Made by a program: the position numbers and the translations under genes. This document shows positions 44,226 through 53,800 of a DNA stretch of 64,000 nucleotides, one piece after another; within the stretch, counting starts at the first letter, position 1, and every line of letters begins with the position of its first letter. The notes beneath the pieces are model-generated. The model worked only from the letters and a program-made list of their open reading frames with translations, did no database searches and was not told the DNA's origin. The stretch comes from Brevibacterium rongguiense (lineage in GTDB: Bacteria > Actinomycetota > Actinomycetes > Actinomycetales > Brevibacteriaceae). The DNA lies in NCBI RefSeq assembly GCF_009857845.1, contig NZ_WWEQ01000003.1, forward strand, positions 39,858-103,857. The letters run 5' to 3'.

Positions 44226-44567
44226 TTAGGAGCGGACGAGGCGGTTGATGGCGTCGCTGGCTTCCTGGATCTTGGCGATAGCCGCGTCCTCATCGCCTTG
44301 CTTGGCGGCGTCGAGGACGCAGTGCTTGAGGTGGTCATCGAGCAGGCCGGTCGCCACACCCTGCAGGGCCCGGGTGAGGGCGGAGACCTGGGTGAGGATA
44401 TCGATGCAGTACTTCTCGTCGTCGATCATCTTCGTAATCCCCCGGGCCTGGCCTTCGATGCGCTTCATGCGGTTGCGGTAGCGGTCCTTGTCGCTGATGT
44501 AGCCGTGCTGGTGGGTCCCGGTGTCGGTCCTGATCTCGGTGCTGTCGGTGGCAGTGTCGTTGGCCAT
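44226..44567 (-). CDS. csoR: CsoR copper-sensing repressor
   Basis: 113 aa four-helix DUF156 protein. The Cu+ ligands of CsoR are Cys54, His79 and Cys83, with spacing 25 and 4 identical to M. tuberculosis CsoR (36/61/65). The N-terminal 20 residues are an unstructured Thr/Asp-rich tail. Located 11 nt after the CopB-type ATPase. Palindromes of the CsoR type stand at 47453 and 51474-51526. Confidence 0.93.
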   Translation of the reverse strand: MANDTATDSTEIRTDTGTHQHGYISDKDRYRNRMKRIEGQARGITKMIDDEKYCIDILTQVSALTRALQGVATGLLDDHLKHCVLDAAKQGDEDAAIAKIQEASDAINRLVRS

Positions 44568-44578
44568 GGTTGTGTCCT

Positions 44579-46729
44579 TCACTTCTGGCGCTCCAGGACG
44601 GAGCGGGTGCTGGCTTCGGGGGTGAGGTCGATGCGCCGCAGCAGCTGGGCGTTGAGGGCGACAACGACGGTGGAGATCGACATCAGGATCGCGCCGACCG
44701 ACATCGGCAGGACGAACCCGACGGGTGCGAGGACGCCGGCCGCGAGCGGGACGGAGATGAGGTTGTAGCCGGCGGCCCACCACAGGTTCTGCTTCATCTT
44801 CCGGTAGGCGGCCCTCGACAGCTGGATCACCGACAAGACGCTGCGCGGGTCGGAGCTGGCGAGAATGACCCCGGCCGAGGCGATGGCGACGTCGGTGCCG
44901 GCTCCGATGGCGATGCCGACATCGGCCTGGGCCAGCGCGGGGGCGTCGTTGACGCCGTCGCCGACCATGGCGACCTTCTTGCCCTCGTGCTGGAGCGCGG
45001 CGACTTTCGCGGACTTGTCCTCGGGACGAACGCCGGCGAAGACGCGGTCGATGCCGAGTTCCTGGCCGACCTCGTTCGCCACCGCTTCGGCGTCACCGGT
45101 GATCATGACGACCTCGACGCCGAGCTCATGGAGGGCGTCGACGGCATCGCGGGACTCTGGGCGAACCTCGTCGGCGAGCTTGAGGCCACCGATCACCTTG
45201 CCATCACGGAGGACGTGCAGGATGATCGCGCCCTCTGCCCGCCACGCGTCTGCCGTGTCGACCTCGTCCTGCCCGGTCTCTTCGAGCAGCCGGGGTCCGC
45301 CGACGCGGATCTCCTGGTCGGCCACCGTCGCAGTGACGCCGACCGCGGGGGAAGAGGTGAATCCGCTGGACGGCTCGAGGGTGAGGCTCTTCTCCTTGGC
45401 GGCGGTAACGATGGCCTGGGCGAGGGGGTGCTCGCTGTCGGCCTCGGCGGATGCGGCCAGGGCGAGCACCTGGTCGGCATCCATGCCTGCGGTCGGTTCG
45501 ACGCCGGTGACGGTGGGCTCGCCCTTGGTCAGGGTGCCGGTCTTGTCGAAGAGGACCGCGTCGACTTGGCGCATGGACTCCAGGGCGAGGCGGTCCTTGA
45601 CCAGGACGCCGCCGCGGGCGGCGCGCTCGGTGGCGATGGAGACGACCAGTGGGATCGCCAGGCCCAGAGCGTGGGGGCAGGCGATGACGAGGACGGTGAT
45701 GGTGCGGATGACCGCGTCGTCGGGCAGTCCGAAGAGGGTCCAGACTGTTGCGGTGATCAGGGCGGCTACGAGGGCGAACCAGAACAGCAGGGCAGCGGCG
45801 CGGTCGGCGATGCGCTGTGCACGGGAGGAAGAGCCCTGCGCCTCAGCGACGAGCCGGTTGATGCCCGCCAGCGCCGTGTCGTCGCCCGTGGCGGTGATCT
45901 CCACCCGCAGGCCGGAGTCGGTGGCGACGGTGCCGGCGGTGACGTTCTCGCCCTCGCCGCGGGCGACGGGGCGTGACTCGCCGGTGATCATGGACTCGTC
46001 CATGTCGGCGCGGCCGTCGACGACGATGCCGTCGGCGGGGACGCTGCCACCGGGGCGGACGATCACGACATCGCCGACGCGCAGCTCGGCCGGGTCGACC
46101 TTGACGACGTCGTCGCCCTCGATCCGCTCGGCCTCATCGGGCAGCAGCGCGGCCAGGGAGTCCAGCGCCGAAGTGGTCTGGGCCAGGGAGCGCATCTCGA
46201 TCCAGTGGCCCAGCAACATGATGACGATCAGCAACGCCAGCTCCCACCAGAACTCGAGCTCGTGATGGACGAGCCCGAGAGTGGCGGCCCAGGAGGCGAG
46301 GAACGCGACGGTGATCCCGAGCGCGATCAGCAGCATCATCCCGGGCTGGCGGCTCTTCAGCTCGCTGACGGCACCGGTGAGGAACGGGGTGCCGCCCCAG
46401 GCGTACATGACGGTGCCGAGCACTGCGGCGACCCAGCCCGCCCAGCCGGGCACCGAGTAGCCCAGCAGCATGGCGAACATGGGAGAGAACGCGACCACCG
46501 GGATGGCGATGACGAGGTTGATCCAGAACAGTCGACGGAACTGGCCGACGTGGTCGCCGTGGCCCGCATGACCACCATGGCCACTGCCGTGATCGCCGTG
46601 CCCGGCATGGTCGCCGTGTTCCATGGTGTGGCCTTCGTGCTCGGCATGCGAGTCGTCAACGTGGCCGGACTCGGTGGTCTCGTCGGCGACGTCGCCGTGG
46701 TGATGGTGATGCGTGGTCGGGTCCGTCAT
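44579..46729 (-). CDS. copB: Copper P1B-3 ATPase (CopB type)
   Basis: 716 aa. The N-terminus is a His-rich stretch of about 60 residues (HHHHH, then many HGDH and GHGGH units) with no CxxC domain. The CPH motif in ACPHALGLAIP near residue 350 defines P1B-3 ATPases. DKTGT near 392, TGES, HPLAQAI and [10 protein letters not shown] are present. P1B-3 pumps export Cu2+/Cu+ across the membrane. ATG 46729 is followed by the His tract; GAAG is upstream. It is preceded by the YdhK lipoprotein and followed by csoR in one operon. Confidence 0.92.
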   Translation of the reverse strand: MTDPTTHHHHHGDVADETTESGHVDDSHAEHEGHTMEHGDHAGHGDHGSGHGGHAGHGDHVGQFRRLFWINLVIAIPVVAFSPMFAMLLGYSVPGWAGWVAAVLGTVMYAWGGTPFLTGAVSELKSRQPGMMLLIALGITVAFLASWAATLGLVHHELEFWWELALLIVIMLLGHWIEMRSLAQTTSALDSLAALLPDEAERIEGDDVVKVDPAELRVGDVVIVRPGGSVPADGIVVDGRADMDESMITGESRPVARGEGENVTAGTVATDSGLRVEITATGDDTALAGINRLVAEAQGSSSRAQRIADRAAALLFWFALVAALITATVWTLFGLPDDAVIRTITVLVIACPHALGLAIPLVVSIATERAARGGVLVKDRLALESMRQVDAVLFDKTGTLTKGEPTVTGVEPTAGMDADQVLALAASAEADSEHPLAQAIVTAAKEKSLTLEPSSGFTSSPAVGVTATVADQEIRVGGPRLLEETGQDEVDTADAWRAEGAIILHVLRDGKVIGGLKLADEVRPESRDAVDALHELGVEVVMITGDAEAVANEVGQELGIDRVFAGVRPEDKSAKVAALQHEGKKVAMVGDGVNDAPALAQADVGIAIGAGTDVAIASAGVILASSDPRSVLSVIQLSRAAYRKMKQNLWWAAGYNLISVPLAAGVLAPVGFVLPMSVGAILMSISTVVVALNAQLLRRIDLTPEASTRSVLERQK

Positions 46730-46818
46730 TGCTCTTCGCTTCCCCTCGTTCTTCCCCGGTCTTCCCTTCGATCGGGTCGTGTCTCGCCGCGGACCCTTCA
46801 GGGCCCGCGGCGGCCGGC

Positions 46819-47415
46819 TCAGGAGGCCGGCTTGATCTCGCTCTCGACGACCCACTTGTGGTTGGTCATCTTCATGCCGTCGGACTCATAGTCGACCATG
46901 TAGACGGTCTCGTCGGTGGAGGAGGCGATGGTCGCCTTCGCGCCCTTCATGCCCTCCATGTGCTCCGCTTCCAGCGTGACCTCGGTGCCGTCGGCCACTC
47001 GCTGGTCTCCGGCATCCTTGATCTCCTCCTGCACGACCCACTTGTGATCCTTGACCGGATCCCCGCCGGTGGTGGGCGTGAAGTTCACCGCGTAGGTATA
47101 GGTGTCGTAGGCCCCGGCGATCGTGGCCGGTGCGCCGTCCATGCCCTCCATGTGATCGGCGGTGAGCTTGACCTCGGTGCCGACCGGATACTTCGGCGAC
47201 GCGGCCTTCTCGATGCCCTCGGGGGCGGGGCCGCCGTCCATCGGATGCTCCATCCCGCCGCTGTCAGAACTGCTGCCACTGCTTCCGTGGCCCTCGTGCT
47301 GGCTGGTCGACGAGGGGGTCGCTTGGTCCTGGTCTCCTCCGGTGCTGCAGCCGGAGAGCACGAGTGCTCCGCCGAGCACTCCTGCGGCGACGGTGGTCAT
47401 GAGGCGCTTGCGCAT
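46819..47415 (-). CDS. YdhK-family lipoprotein with two DUF1541 repeats
   Basis: 198 aa. Signal peptide and lipobox LVLSGC, a Ser/Gly/His linker with GGMEHPMDGG, then two copies of the DUF1541 unit: VGTEVKLTADHMEGMDGA and DGTEVTLEAEHMEGMKGA, each ending in HKWVV. Such proteins accompany copper ATPases in Gram-positive bacteria and probably bind copper outside the membrane through Met and His. It is the first gene after the CsoR-type operator at 47453. AGGAG lies just before the ATG. Confidence 0.88.
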   Translation of the reverse strand: MRKRLMTTVAAGVLGGALVLSGCSTGGDQDQATPSSTSQHEGHGSSGSSSDSGGMEHPMDGGPAPEGIEKAASPKYPVGTEVKLTADHMEGMDGAPATIAGAYDTYTYAVNFTPTTGGDPVKDHKWVVQEEIKDAGDQRVADGTEVTLEAEHMEGMKGAKATIASSTDETVYMVDYESDGMKMTNHKWVVESEIKPAS

Positions 47416-47452
47416 AAAGTCTCCTATCCATTCATTGTAGTCCGATCAACAT

Positions 47453-47471
47453 TATACCCCTATGGGGTATA
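47453..47471. promoter_or_regulatory. CsoR-type operator upstream of ydhK-copB-csoR
   Basis: TATACCCC-TAT-GGGGTATA is a perfect 8-bp inverted repeat, the G/C tract with flanking TATA expected of CsoR boxes. It lies 38 nt before the YdhK start. Confidence 0.75.
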
Positions 47472-47566
47472 GGTCAAATATCGATCGGTGGGCGTGGAAT
47501 CGCTCAGCTTCGATCCAGTCGCCCCGGGCAGCAGTAGTAATACTGCAGCCCCGGGGCATCGAAGGA

Positions 47567-47908
47567 TCAGGCCATGTTGGCGGCGTACTTGGCTGGATCG
47601 GAGTCGAAGGTCGGTCCGCAGCCTGGGCAGCAGAGCCAGTAGCGCTGCCCGTCGTAGTCACGGAAGAGGCCCTTTTCTTCGGCGTCCTGTTTGTTGACCG
47701 GATTGCCGACCATGACGGGGCAGGTGGTCATGTCGTCGCTTCCTTCGACGAGAAGGTTTTCGCGATGGCCGGAATTCGCGGCGTGGTTCTCTGCGCCGGT
47801 CGTGCCGCAGCAGCCGGATCCTGCGCTGACCGGTGCCTCGGCTGCGGATGTCTCGGTTGCGGGGGAGGTGCTGCAGCAGCTGGTGGGTGCCTGGTCTTCG
47901 ATTCTCAT
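47567..47908 (-). CDS. YHS-domain protein with Cys-Cys N-terminal tail
   Basis: 113 aa from ATG 47908. Residues 1-59 carry TSCCSTS and GSGCCGTTG, otherwise low complexity. Residues 60-113 form a YHS domain: CPVMVGNPVNKQDAEEKGL and GQRYWLCCPGCGPTFDSDPAKY, with Cys residues suited to binding a metal. YHS domains are often attached to or located beside copper ATPases. A shorter protein from ATG 47731 is possible, but the CC motifs favour the longer form. It is 49 nt after copA in the same direction. Confidence 0.75.
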   Translation of the reverse strand: MRIEDQAPTSCCSTSPATETSAAEAPVSAGSGCCGTTGAENHAANSGHRENLLVEGSDDMTTCPVMVGNPVNKQDAEEKGLFRDYDGQRYWLCCPGCGPTFDSDPAKYAANMA

Positions 47909-47957
47909 TCTCGGTGGATCCCTTTCGTGTGTTCGGATGATGGTTGGTTCTGCGGCG

Positions 47958-50246
47958 TCACTGCTTGGCGACGCTGCGGAACCCGCGCAGGCGGAGGCTG
48001 TTGCCGACGACGAAGACGCTGGAGAACGCCATCGCCGCGCCTGCGAGCATGGGGTTGAGCATGCCCAGCGCCGCGACCGGAATGGCCGCGACGTTGTAGG
48101 CGAAGGCCCAGAACAGGTTCGACTTGATCGTGCCCAGGGTCCTGCGGGAGAGCCGGATCGCGTCGACCGCGGCCCGCAAGTCGCCCCGCACGAGGGTGAT
48201 GTCGGAGGCCTCGATGGCGACGTCGGTGCCGGTGCCCATCGCCAGGCCAAGGTCGGCCTGGGCGAGGGCGGGGGCGTCGTTGACGCCGTCGCCGACCATC
48301 GCGATGACCTTGCCCGCGTCCTGGAGGCGGGTAACGACATCCACCTTGTCCTTGGGCAGGACCTCGGCGATGACCTTTTCGATGCCGACCTCGGCGGCGA
48401 TCCGCTTGGCCGCGGCCTCGTTGTCGCCGGTGAGCAGGACCGGGGTGAGGCCCAGGTCTTTCAGGCCCTGGATCGCCTCGGCGCTGGTGGGCTTGACGGC
48501 GTCGGCGACGACGAGGATTCCGCGGGCCTGTCCGTCCCAGCCGACGGCGACGACGGTCTTGCCCTCGTCCTCGGCTGCGGCCTTGGCGGCGGCGACGTCG
48601 GAGGAGAGGTGCTGCGACCAGTCGGCCAGCAGGGACTCCCGGCCGACGAGCACGCCGCGGCCGTCGACGACTCCCTGGACGCCCTTGCCCTCGATGTTCG
48701 CGAAGTCCTCGGGAGTGGGCAGCTGCCCGATCTCCTGGACCGCGCCCTTGGCGATGGCCTGGGCGATGGGGTGCTCGGAGGCGTCCTCCAGAGCGCCTGC
48801 CAGGCGGAGCAGCTCGGCGCGGTCGACGCCGGGCTCGGTGATCGCCTCGACCAGGGTCATCTTGCCGGTGGTGACGGTGCCGGTCTTGTCGAGGACGATA
48901 GTGTCGACCTTGCGGGTGGATTCGAGAACCTCGGGACCCTTGATCAGCACGCCCATCTGCGCGCCGCGACCGGTGCCGACCAGCAGGGCGGTGGGAGTGG
49001 CCAGGCCGAGGGCGCAGGGGCAGGCGATGACGAGGACCGCGACCGCTGCGGTGAAGGCGGCGGAGACGGGGAACCCGGCACCGAGCCACGCGCCGAGGGC
49101 GATGACCGAGATGGCGATGACGATCGGAACGAACACGCCAGAGATCCGGTCGGCCAGGCGCTGGACCGCGGCCTTGCCAGTCTGGGCGTCCTCGACGAGC
49201 TTGGCCATCTGTGCCAGTTGGGTGTCCGACCCGACGCGGGTCGCGCGGATGACCAGGCGGCCGCCGGCGTTGACGGTCGCGCCCGTGACCGGGTCGCCGG
49301 CGACGACCTCGACTGGCACGGACTCTCCGGTGAGCATGGACGCGTCCACGGCCGACGTTCCGGAGGCGACGGTGCCGTCGGTGGCGATCTTCTCACCTGG
49401 GCGGACGACGAACTCGTCGCCGACGGCCAGATCGGAGGTCGGGATCTTGACCTCGGCCCCATTGCGCAGAACCGAGACTTCCTTCGCGCCGAGCTCGAGC
49501 AGGGCGCGCAGCGCGGCACCGGCCTGGCGCTTGGAGCGCTTCTCGAAGTAGCGGCCGGCGAGGATGAACATCGTCACCCCGGCCGCGGCTTCGAGGTAGA
49601 TGTTGCCCGCGCCGTCGGAGGGAGCGATGGTGAACTCGAAGGGATGCGTCATGCCTGGCGTCCCGGCGGTGCCGAGGAACAGGGCGTAGAGCGACCACAG
49701 GAACGCCGCGGTCGTGCCCATGGAGATGAGGGTGTCCATGGTCGCGGTGCCGTGGCGCAGGTTGGTCCACGCTGCCTTGTGGAACGGCCAGGCCGCCCAG
49801 ACGATCACCGGTGCGGCCAGGGCCAGGGAGGCCCACTGCCAGTAGGTGAACTGGAGCGCAGGAACCATGGCCATGGCGATCACCGGGACGGTGAGCACGA
49901 TTGCGCCGATGAGGCGGTGCTTGAGCGATGTCAGCTCGGAGTCGGGAGCCTCACCATCGTCCGTGGTCGGGCCCGACGGCGTCGCGTCCTTGGGCTTGGG
50001 CATGGCAGCGGTGTAGCCGGTCTTCTCGACCTCGGCGACCAGCAGGGCGGGGTCGTACCCGTCGGGCACGGTGACCTTGGCCTTCTCGGTGGCGTAGTTG
50101 ACCGTGGCGGAGACACCGTCGAGCTTATTGAGCTTACGCTCGATCCGGTTCGCGCAGGAGGCGCAGGTCATCCCGCCAATCTCGAGCTCGATGCCGGCGT
50201 CCGCGACTAGCGGCGCTTGGGTGTTCGCTGCAGCTTGGGTGCTCAC
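47958..50246 (-). CDS. copA: Copper-exporting P1B-1 ATPase
   Basis: 762 aa. One N-terminal HMA domain with GMTCASC (residues 25-31), eight membrane helices, TGES, the CPC ion motif near residue 409, DKTGT near 451, SEHPIAQAI and [10 protein letters not shown]. It pumps Cu+ out of the cytoplasm and receives it from the CopZ chaperone coded two genes upstream. AGGAAAGGA lies before the ATG. The order copZ - exported protein - copA - YHS makes one operon behind the CsoR boxes at 51474-51526. Confidence 0.96.
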   Translation of the reverse strand: MSTQAAANTQAPLVADAGIELEIGGMTCASCANRIERKLNKLDGVSATVNYATEKAKVTVPDGYDPALLVAEVEKTGYTAAMPKPKDATPSGPTTDDGEAPDSELTSLKHRLIGAIVLTVPVIAMAMVPALQFTYWQWASLALAAPVIVWAAWPFHKAAWTNLRHGTATMDTLISMGTTAAFLWSLYALFLGTAGTPGMTHPFEFTIAPSDGAGNIYLEAAAGVTMFILAGRYFEKRSKRQAGAALRALLELGAKEVSVLRNGAEVKIPTSDLAVGDEFVVRPGEKIATDGTVASGTSAVDASMLTGESVPVEVVAGDPVTGATVNAGGRLVIRATRVGSDTQLAQMAKLVEDAQTGKAAVQRLADRISGVFVPIVIAISVIALGAWLGAGFPVSAAFTAAVAVLVIACPCALGLATPTALLVGTGRGAQMGVLIKGPEVLESTRKVDTIVLDKTGTVTTGKMTLVEAITEPGVDRAELLRLAGALEDASEHPIAQAIAKGAVQEIGQLPTPEDFANIEGKGVQGVVDGRGVLVGRESLLADWSQHLSSDVAAAKAAAEDEGKTVVAVGWDGQARGILVVADAVKPTSAEAIQGLKDLGLTPVLLTGDNEAAAKRIAAEVGIEKVIAEVLPKDKVDVVTRLQDAGKVIAMVGDGVNDAPALAQADLGLAMGTGTDVAIEASDITLVRGDLRAAVDAIRLSRRTLGTIKSNLFWAFAYNVAAIPVAALGMLNPMLAGAAMAFSSVFVVGNSLRLRGFRSVAKQ

Positions 50247-50296
50247 CGCGTGTCCTTTCCTGTTGCTTCTTCGTCGACGGACTGGCCCTTTGGGGA

Positions 50297-51244
50297 TCAG
50301 TGGCCGCCCGAGTGTGATTCGTCGTCTGCCTGGGTGCCGTCGCCGTGCCCGGCGTCGACCACGAACTGTGCGGTGCGGACCTTGCCGTCGATCTGGAAGT
50401 CCAGGTACAGCAGGTATCGGCCGGCGGTGGGGACCTCGGCGGCGAAGCTGACGTCTGGTCCTCCGGTCGACCCCGCTTGGGGTTCGTCGCCGGCGGGGTG
50501 CACGTGCAGGTAGGCCAGGTCACCCTCGCGCAACGCGACCAGGTGGCCAAATGCGCCGAGGTACGGCTCGAGCGCGGTGACCGGCTTGCCGTTGCGCTCG
50601 ACGGTGGCCGTCAGGTCGCTCGTGCTCCCGGCGTTTAATTCTCCGTCCAGGGTGACGGTGTACCCGTCGACCTCGTCGGTGCGCGAGACCGTCGCCTCGA
50701 CCGGGGCGTAGTCGCCGGCGACCTCGACGGCACGGGTGAGCGTGACGCCCTCGGCGTCCTTCCCGGCGGGGGTGAAGTCGGCGTAGACGCGGTAGGTTCC
50801 TGCCTCGTCCCAGTTCCACGACGGCACCGACCAGGTGCCGGTGGCCTCGTCCAAGTCCGGGTGCACGTGGCGGAACTGCGTCCCGTCGGTGCGCACCACG
50901 ATCAGGTGAAGATCCTTCTCATGAGTCCTCGTGTACTCCGTCACCGGCTTCCCGTCCTCATCGAGGATCCGGAAGCTCAGTTTGCCGGCATCATTGGTGC
51001 CTGATGGGGCCGTGACGGGAGAGAGGACGTAGCCGGCAGCGCTGGCCGAGACGCCGTTCATCGCGTGCTCCATGTTCTGCTCCTCCGTGTCCCCGTGACC
51101 CTCGCCGTGCGAGCCCGTGTCGCTGCTCTTGGCCCAGGCGGCCAAGACGCTGTCGGGGACGACGACGCCGGCGAGCCCGAAGGCCGCGCCGAACGCCACC
51201 ACCAGCCCAGCGCCGTAGGCCGCGAGCCTGACCGGTGCCTTCAT
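50297..51244 (-). CDS. Exported His-rich protein of the copper operon
   Basis: 315 aa. One N-terminal membrane anchor or signal ([22 protein letters not shown]), a linker with GSHGEGHGD and MEHAMNG, two beta-rich Ig-like regions with [15 protein letters not shown] and [12 protein letters not shown], and a C-terminal [17 protein letters not shown] tail. HVHP motifs and the His-rich ends suggest copper binding outside the membrane. Similar proteins lie between copZ and copA in other actinobacteria; the role is inferred. The start overlaps the copZ stop by 1 nt (TGATG). Confidence 0.72.
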   Translation of the reverse strand: MKAPVRLAAYGAGLVVAFGAAFGLAGVVVPDSVLAAWAKSSDTGSHGEGHGDTEEQNMEHAMNGVSASAAGYVLSPVTAPSGTNDAGKLSFRILDEDGKPVTEYTRTHEKDLHLIVVRTDGTQFRHVHPDLDEATGTWSVPSWNWDEAGTYRVYADFTPAGKDAEGVTLTRAVEVAGDYAPVEATVSRTDEVDGYTVTLDGELNAGSTSDLTATVERNGKPVTALEPYLGAFGHLVALREGDLAYLHVHPAGDEPQAGSTGGPDVSFAAEVPTAGRYLLYLDFQIDGKVRTAQFVVDAGHGDGTQADDESHSGGH

Positions 51245-51453
51245 CAGACGCGAACCGCCGTATAGCCGGCTTCCTCGACCGCGGCCAGGACCTTCGCATC
51301 GTCGACCTCGCCGGAGGCGGAGACGACGAGCTTGCCGGTCTGCGCGCTGACCTGGATATCGGTGACGCCAGAGATCTCGCTGACCTCCTCGCGGACCGAC
51401 ATCTCGCAGTGCCCGCAGGTCATGCCCGTCACCTGGTACTCGTTCGCAGTCAT
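51244..51453 (-). CDS. copZ: Heavy-metal-associated domain copper chaperone
   Basis: 69 aa, a single HMA domain with GMTCGHC at residues 10-16 and the typical Val/Glu-rich ferredoxin-like fold. Delivers Cu+ to CopA and may pass it to CsoR. GAGG lies before the ATG, and the CsoR boxes start about 20 nt upstream. Confidence 0.93.
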   Translation of the reverse strand: MTANEYQVTGMTCGHCEMSVREEVSEISGVTDIQVSAQTGKLVVSASGEVDDAKVLAAVEEAGYTAVRV

Positions 51454-51473
51454 CGCATAACCTCCTCAATTTG

Positions 51474-51526
51474 GGTACCCCCGGTGGGTACCTGTGTGAG
51501 TGCAACCGTATACCCCTGACGGGTAT
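51474..51526. promoter_or_regulatory. Two CsoR-type operators between copZ and the DUF6153 gene
   Basis: GGTACCC-CCGGT-GGGTACC (51474-51492) and ATACCC-CTGAC-GGGTAT (51510-51526) are two inverted repeats with the same arm and spacer layout, 17 nt apart. They lie between the divergent copZ and DUF6153/mmcO genes. Confidence 0.65.
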
Positions 51527-51578
51527 TCCCGCAAGGGGATGCGGACTCGCCGCTGAATGATCCCCACGTGTCGAGGGG

Positions 51579-51598
51579 ATACACCACCGGGGTATGCT
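51579..51598 (+). promoter_or_regulatory. Degenerate CsoR-type box with -10 of a leaderless mRNA
   Basis: ATACACC-ACC-GGGGTAT is an imperfect inverted repeat; its right arm runs into TATGCT (51593-51598), a -10 that ends 6 nt before GTG 51605. Repressor binding would cover this -10. Confidence 0.4.
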
Positions 51599-51604
51599 GG
51601 GGCT

Positions 51605-52042
51605 GTGGAGACCGCGACCGATGAACCCTGCCGCAGCCGGCACTGGCTGCAGCTGATCATTCTTACGGCGCTGCTGATCACGGGTCTCCTCGGCATGCAC
51701 GCGCTGGTCGGCGGACCGGCAGCGGCGACGACCCCCATGGCGTCGCCGGCTCACGCGTCCTCGCAGTCGCCCGGCATGACGGGCATGACGTCTATCGCCT
51801 CCATGTCGAGCGCGACCGGAGCACAGGGTCCGGTGCACGGCTCCGGAGGCTGCGCAGACGCCATGAACAGCGGCGACTCCACCTGTGTCTCCGCGCCTAC
51901 GACCCAGAGCATTCCGGCCCTCCCCGTTCCGTCCGTCGCAGCTGTGCCCACACTCGTCTCTGCGCCCATGCCGTCGTCGCCGTCCGAGACGCCCCGCCGG
52001 TTCGCGCTGACGCATCTGGAGCTGTCGATCTACCGAACGTGA
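51605..52042 (+). CDS. DUF6153-like membrane-anchored protein of the copper cluster
   Basis: 145 aa from GTG 51605. One hydrophobic helix (LQLIILTALLITGLLGMHALV) is followed by an extracytoplasmic Met-, Ser- and His-containing region (SPGMTGMTSIASM, GPVHGSGGCAD, DSTC). The pair of Cys and the many Met suit copper. Small proteins of this kind precede multicopper oxidases in actinobacteria. The GTG is chosen because TATGCT is 6 nt upstream, suggesting leaderless start; the longer frame from 51557 would overlap the promoter. Confidence 0.65.
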   Translation: METATDEPCRSRHWLQLIILTALLITGLLGMHALVGGPAAATTPMASPAHASSQSPGMTGMTSIASMSSATGAQGPVHGSGGCADAMNSGDSTCVSAPTTQSIPALPVPSVAAVPTLVSAPMPSSPSETPRRFALTHLELSIYRT

Positions 52043-52044
52043 GC

Positions 52045-52075
52045 ACTGAGGAGCGCCGATGCGGCGCTCCTCAGT
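52045..52075 (+). terminator. Terminator after the DUF6153 gene
   Basis: A perfect 13-bp stem, ACTGAGGAGCGCC with GGCGCTCCTCAGT, around loop GATGC, directly after the stop codon. The 170 nt from here to mmcO hold no other clear feature. Confidence 0.75.
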
Positions 52076-52248
52076 CAGCCACCTCGGCGGGTCCACGACC
52101 CTGCCGTGCCTGCCACGACACCGTGTCCCAAAACGCTGGCCCATCTTCCGGGCCCAGGCGGCTCTGTGCCTCCGATCACCCGTGTTCGTCGAGCGCGCGG
52201 GCGCGATGTCGTGGTCCCGTTCACCATCGACACAGAAGGACATCACCC

Positions 52249-53757
52249 ATGCATTCCACCCTGAATCGTCGACAGTTCCTGTCTGTCGGCGCATTGACGC
52301 TGACTGCCGCCGGCTTCGCCGGATGCAGCACCACCGCCACTAAGACAACCTCGTTCATTGGGTCCAGCAGCACCGCAGTCACTTCCGCGGAGGCGAAGCG
52401 CCGCCGCACCGGAACGATCGTGCGGCGTGCGCTGACCGCCGAGCCGGTCACCCTGGACCTCGGAGGGAAGACCGCCAAGACCTGGGCCTATCGGGGAGCG
52501 TCGGCGACCAAGCCGCTGCGCGGCAACGTCGGTGACTCCCTGAAGGTCGACTTCACCAACGACCTGCCCGATCCGACCAGCGTCCACTGGCACGGGCTGG
52601 CGCTGCGCAACGACATGGACGGAGTGCCGAGCCTCACCCAGGAGCCCATCGAGCCCGGTGGGTCGTTCGACTACGAGTTCACGCTGCCCGAGCCGGGCAC
52701 GTTCTGGTTCCACCCGCATGTCGGCGTGCAGCTCGACCGCGGCCTGTATGCGCCGCTGATCATCGACGATCCGCACGAGAAGGGCGACTACGACCAGGAA
52801 TGGGTGATCGTTCTTGATGACTGGCTGGACGGCGTCACCGCGACGCCCGACGAGGTCCTCGCCGAGCTCGAGAAGGGGATGATGGACCACGGCGGCATGG
52901 ACATGGGGCCGATGCGGATGGGCAACACCCTGATGGGCGCGACCTCGCCGCTACTCGGCGGCGACGCCGGCGACGTCTACTACCCCCTCTACCTGATCAA
53001 CGGCACGCCTGCGAACGACCCCCAGACCTTCACCGCCAAGCCCGGGGAGCGGATCAGGCTGAGGATCATCAACGCCGGCGGCGACACCGCCTTCCGCTTC
53101 GGGATCGGCGAGCACCCGCTGACGATCACCCACACCGACGGATTCCCCGTCGAGGCCTTCGAGGCCGAGAGCGTCGTGCTCGGCATGGGGGAGCGCTACG
53201 ACGCGATCATCACCGCCGGCGACGGCGCGTTCGCGGTCGTCGCCGAGGCCCTGGGGAAGCAGGACCAGGCCCTCGCCGTCCTGCGCACCGCATCGGGCAG
53301 CGCACCCGCGAAGGACACGACGCTGCCGCAGACGAAAAATCCCGCCACAGCGGCCGACCTCAGGGCAGCCGGCGAGGTCGCACTTCCCAAGCGCGGCGTC
53401 GACCGCACGCTCACCCTCGAGCTGACCGGAAGCATGGAAAAGTACGACTGGGCGATCAACGGCAAGCGCATGAACATGGACCAACCGATGCGCGACGCCC
53501 TCGGCATCGCCGACGGGGAGCGGGTCGCCCTCGAGTTCAAGAACTCGACGACGATGTGGCACCCGATGCACCTGCACGGGCACACCTACCAGCTTCCCGG
53601 CGGCGGGCCGCGCAAGGACACCTCGATCGTCCTGCCCGGCACGACGCTGCGCGTCGAGTTCGACGCCGACAACCCCGGGCGGTGGCTCACCCACTGCCAC
53701 AACGTCTACCACGGGGAAGCCGGGATGATGACGACGATCGCCTACCAGGAGAACTGA
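52249..53757 (+). CDS. mmcO: Multicopper oxidase (MmcO/CueO-like)
   Basis: 502 aa. The N-terminus NRRQFLSVGALTLTAAGFAGC has a twin-arginine motif and a lipobox, so it is exported folded and lipid-anchored. All four copper-binding blocks are seen: HWHG, WFHPHVG, HPMHLHGH and HCHNVYHGEAGMM with the T1 Cys-His-axial Met pattern. Such enzymes oxidise Cu+ to Cu2+ outside the cell. A Met/His segment (MMDHGGMDMGPMRMG) near residue 210 may bind extra copper. AGAAGGA precedes the ATG. The larger upstream-open frame has no RBS. Confidence 0.93.
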   Translation: MHSTLNRRQFLSVGALTLTAAGFAGCSTTATKTTSFIGSSSTAVTSAEAKRRRTGTIVRRALTAEPVTLDLGGKTAKTWAYRGASATKPLRGNVGDSLKVDFTNDLPDPTSVHWHGLALRNDMDGVPSLTQEPIEPGGSFDYEFTLPEPGTFWFHPHVGVQLDRGLYAPLIIDDPHEKGDYDQEWVIVLDDWLDGVTATPDEVLAELEKGMMDHGGMDMGPMRMGNTLMGATSPLLGGDAGDVYYPLYLINGTPANDPQTFTAKPGERIRLRIINAGGDTAFRFGIGEHPLTITHTDGFPVEAFEAESVVLGMGERYDAIITAGDGAFAVVAEALGKQDQALAVLRTASGSAPAKDTTLPQTKNPATAADLRAAGEVALPKRGVDRTLTLELTGSMEKYDWAINGKRMNMDQPMRDALGIADGERVALEFKNSTTMWHPMHLHGHTYQLPGGGPRKDTSIVLPGTTLRVEFDADNPGRWLTHCHNVYHGEAGMMTTIAYQEN

Positions 53758-53763
53758 CGCATC

Positions 53764-53795
53764 AGGGCCGCGCACCTTACCGGGTGCGCGGCCCT
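53764..53795 (+). terminator. Terminator after the multicopper oxidase gene
   Basis: AGGGCCGCGCACC pairs with GGTGCGCGGCCCT over 13 bp around a 6-nt loop, 6 nt after the stop. Confidence 0.75.
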
Positions 53796-53800
53796 GCGCC

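Noticed and set aside
49935..49945. GGAGTCGGGAG inside copA as a further attachment core
   Set aside because: It is not followed by any mutM sequence and encodes normal CopA linker residues; taken as chance.
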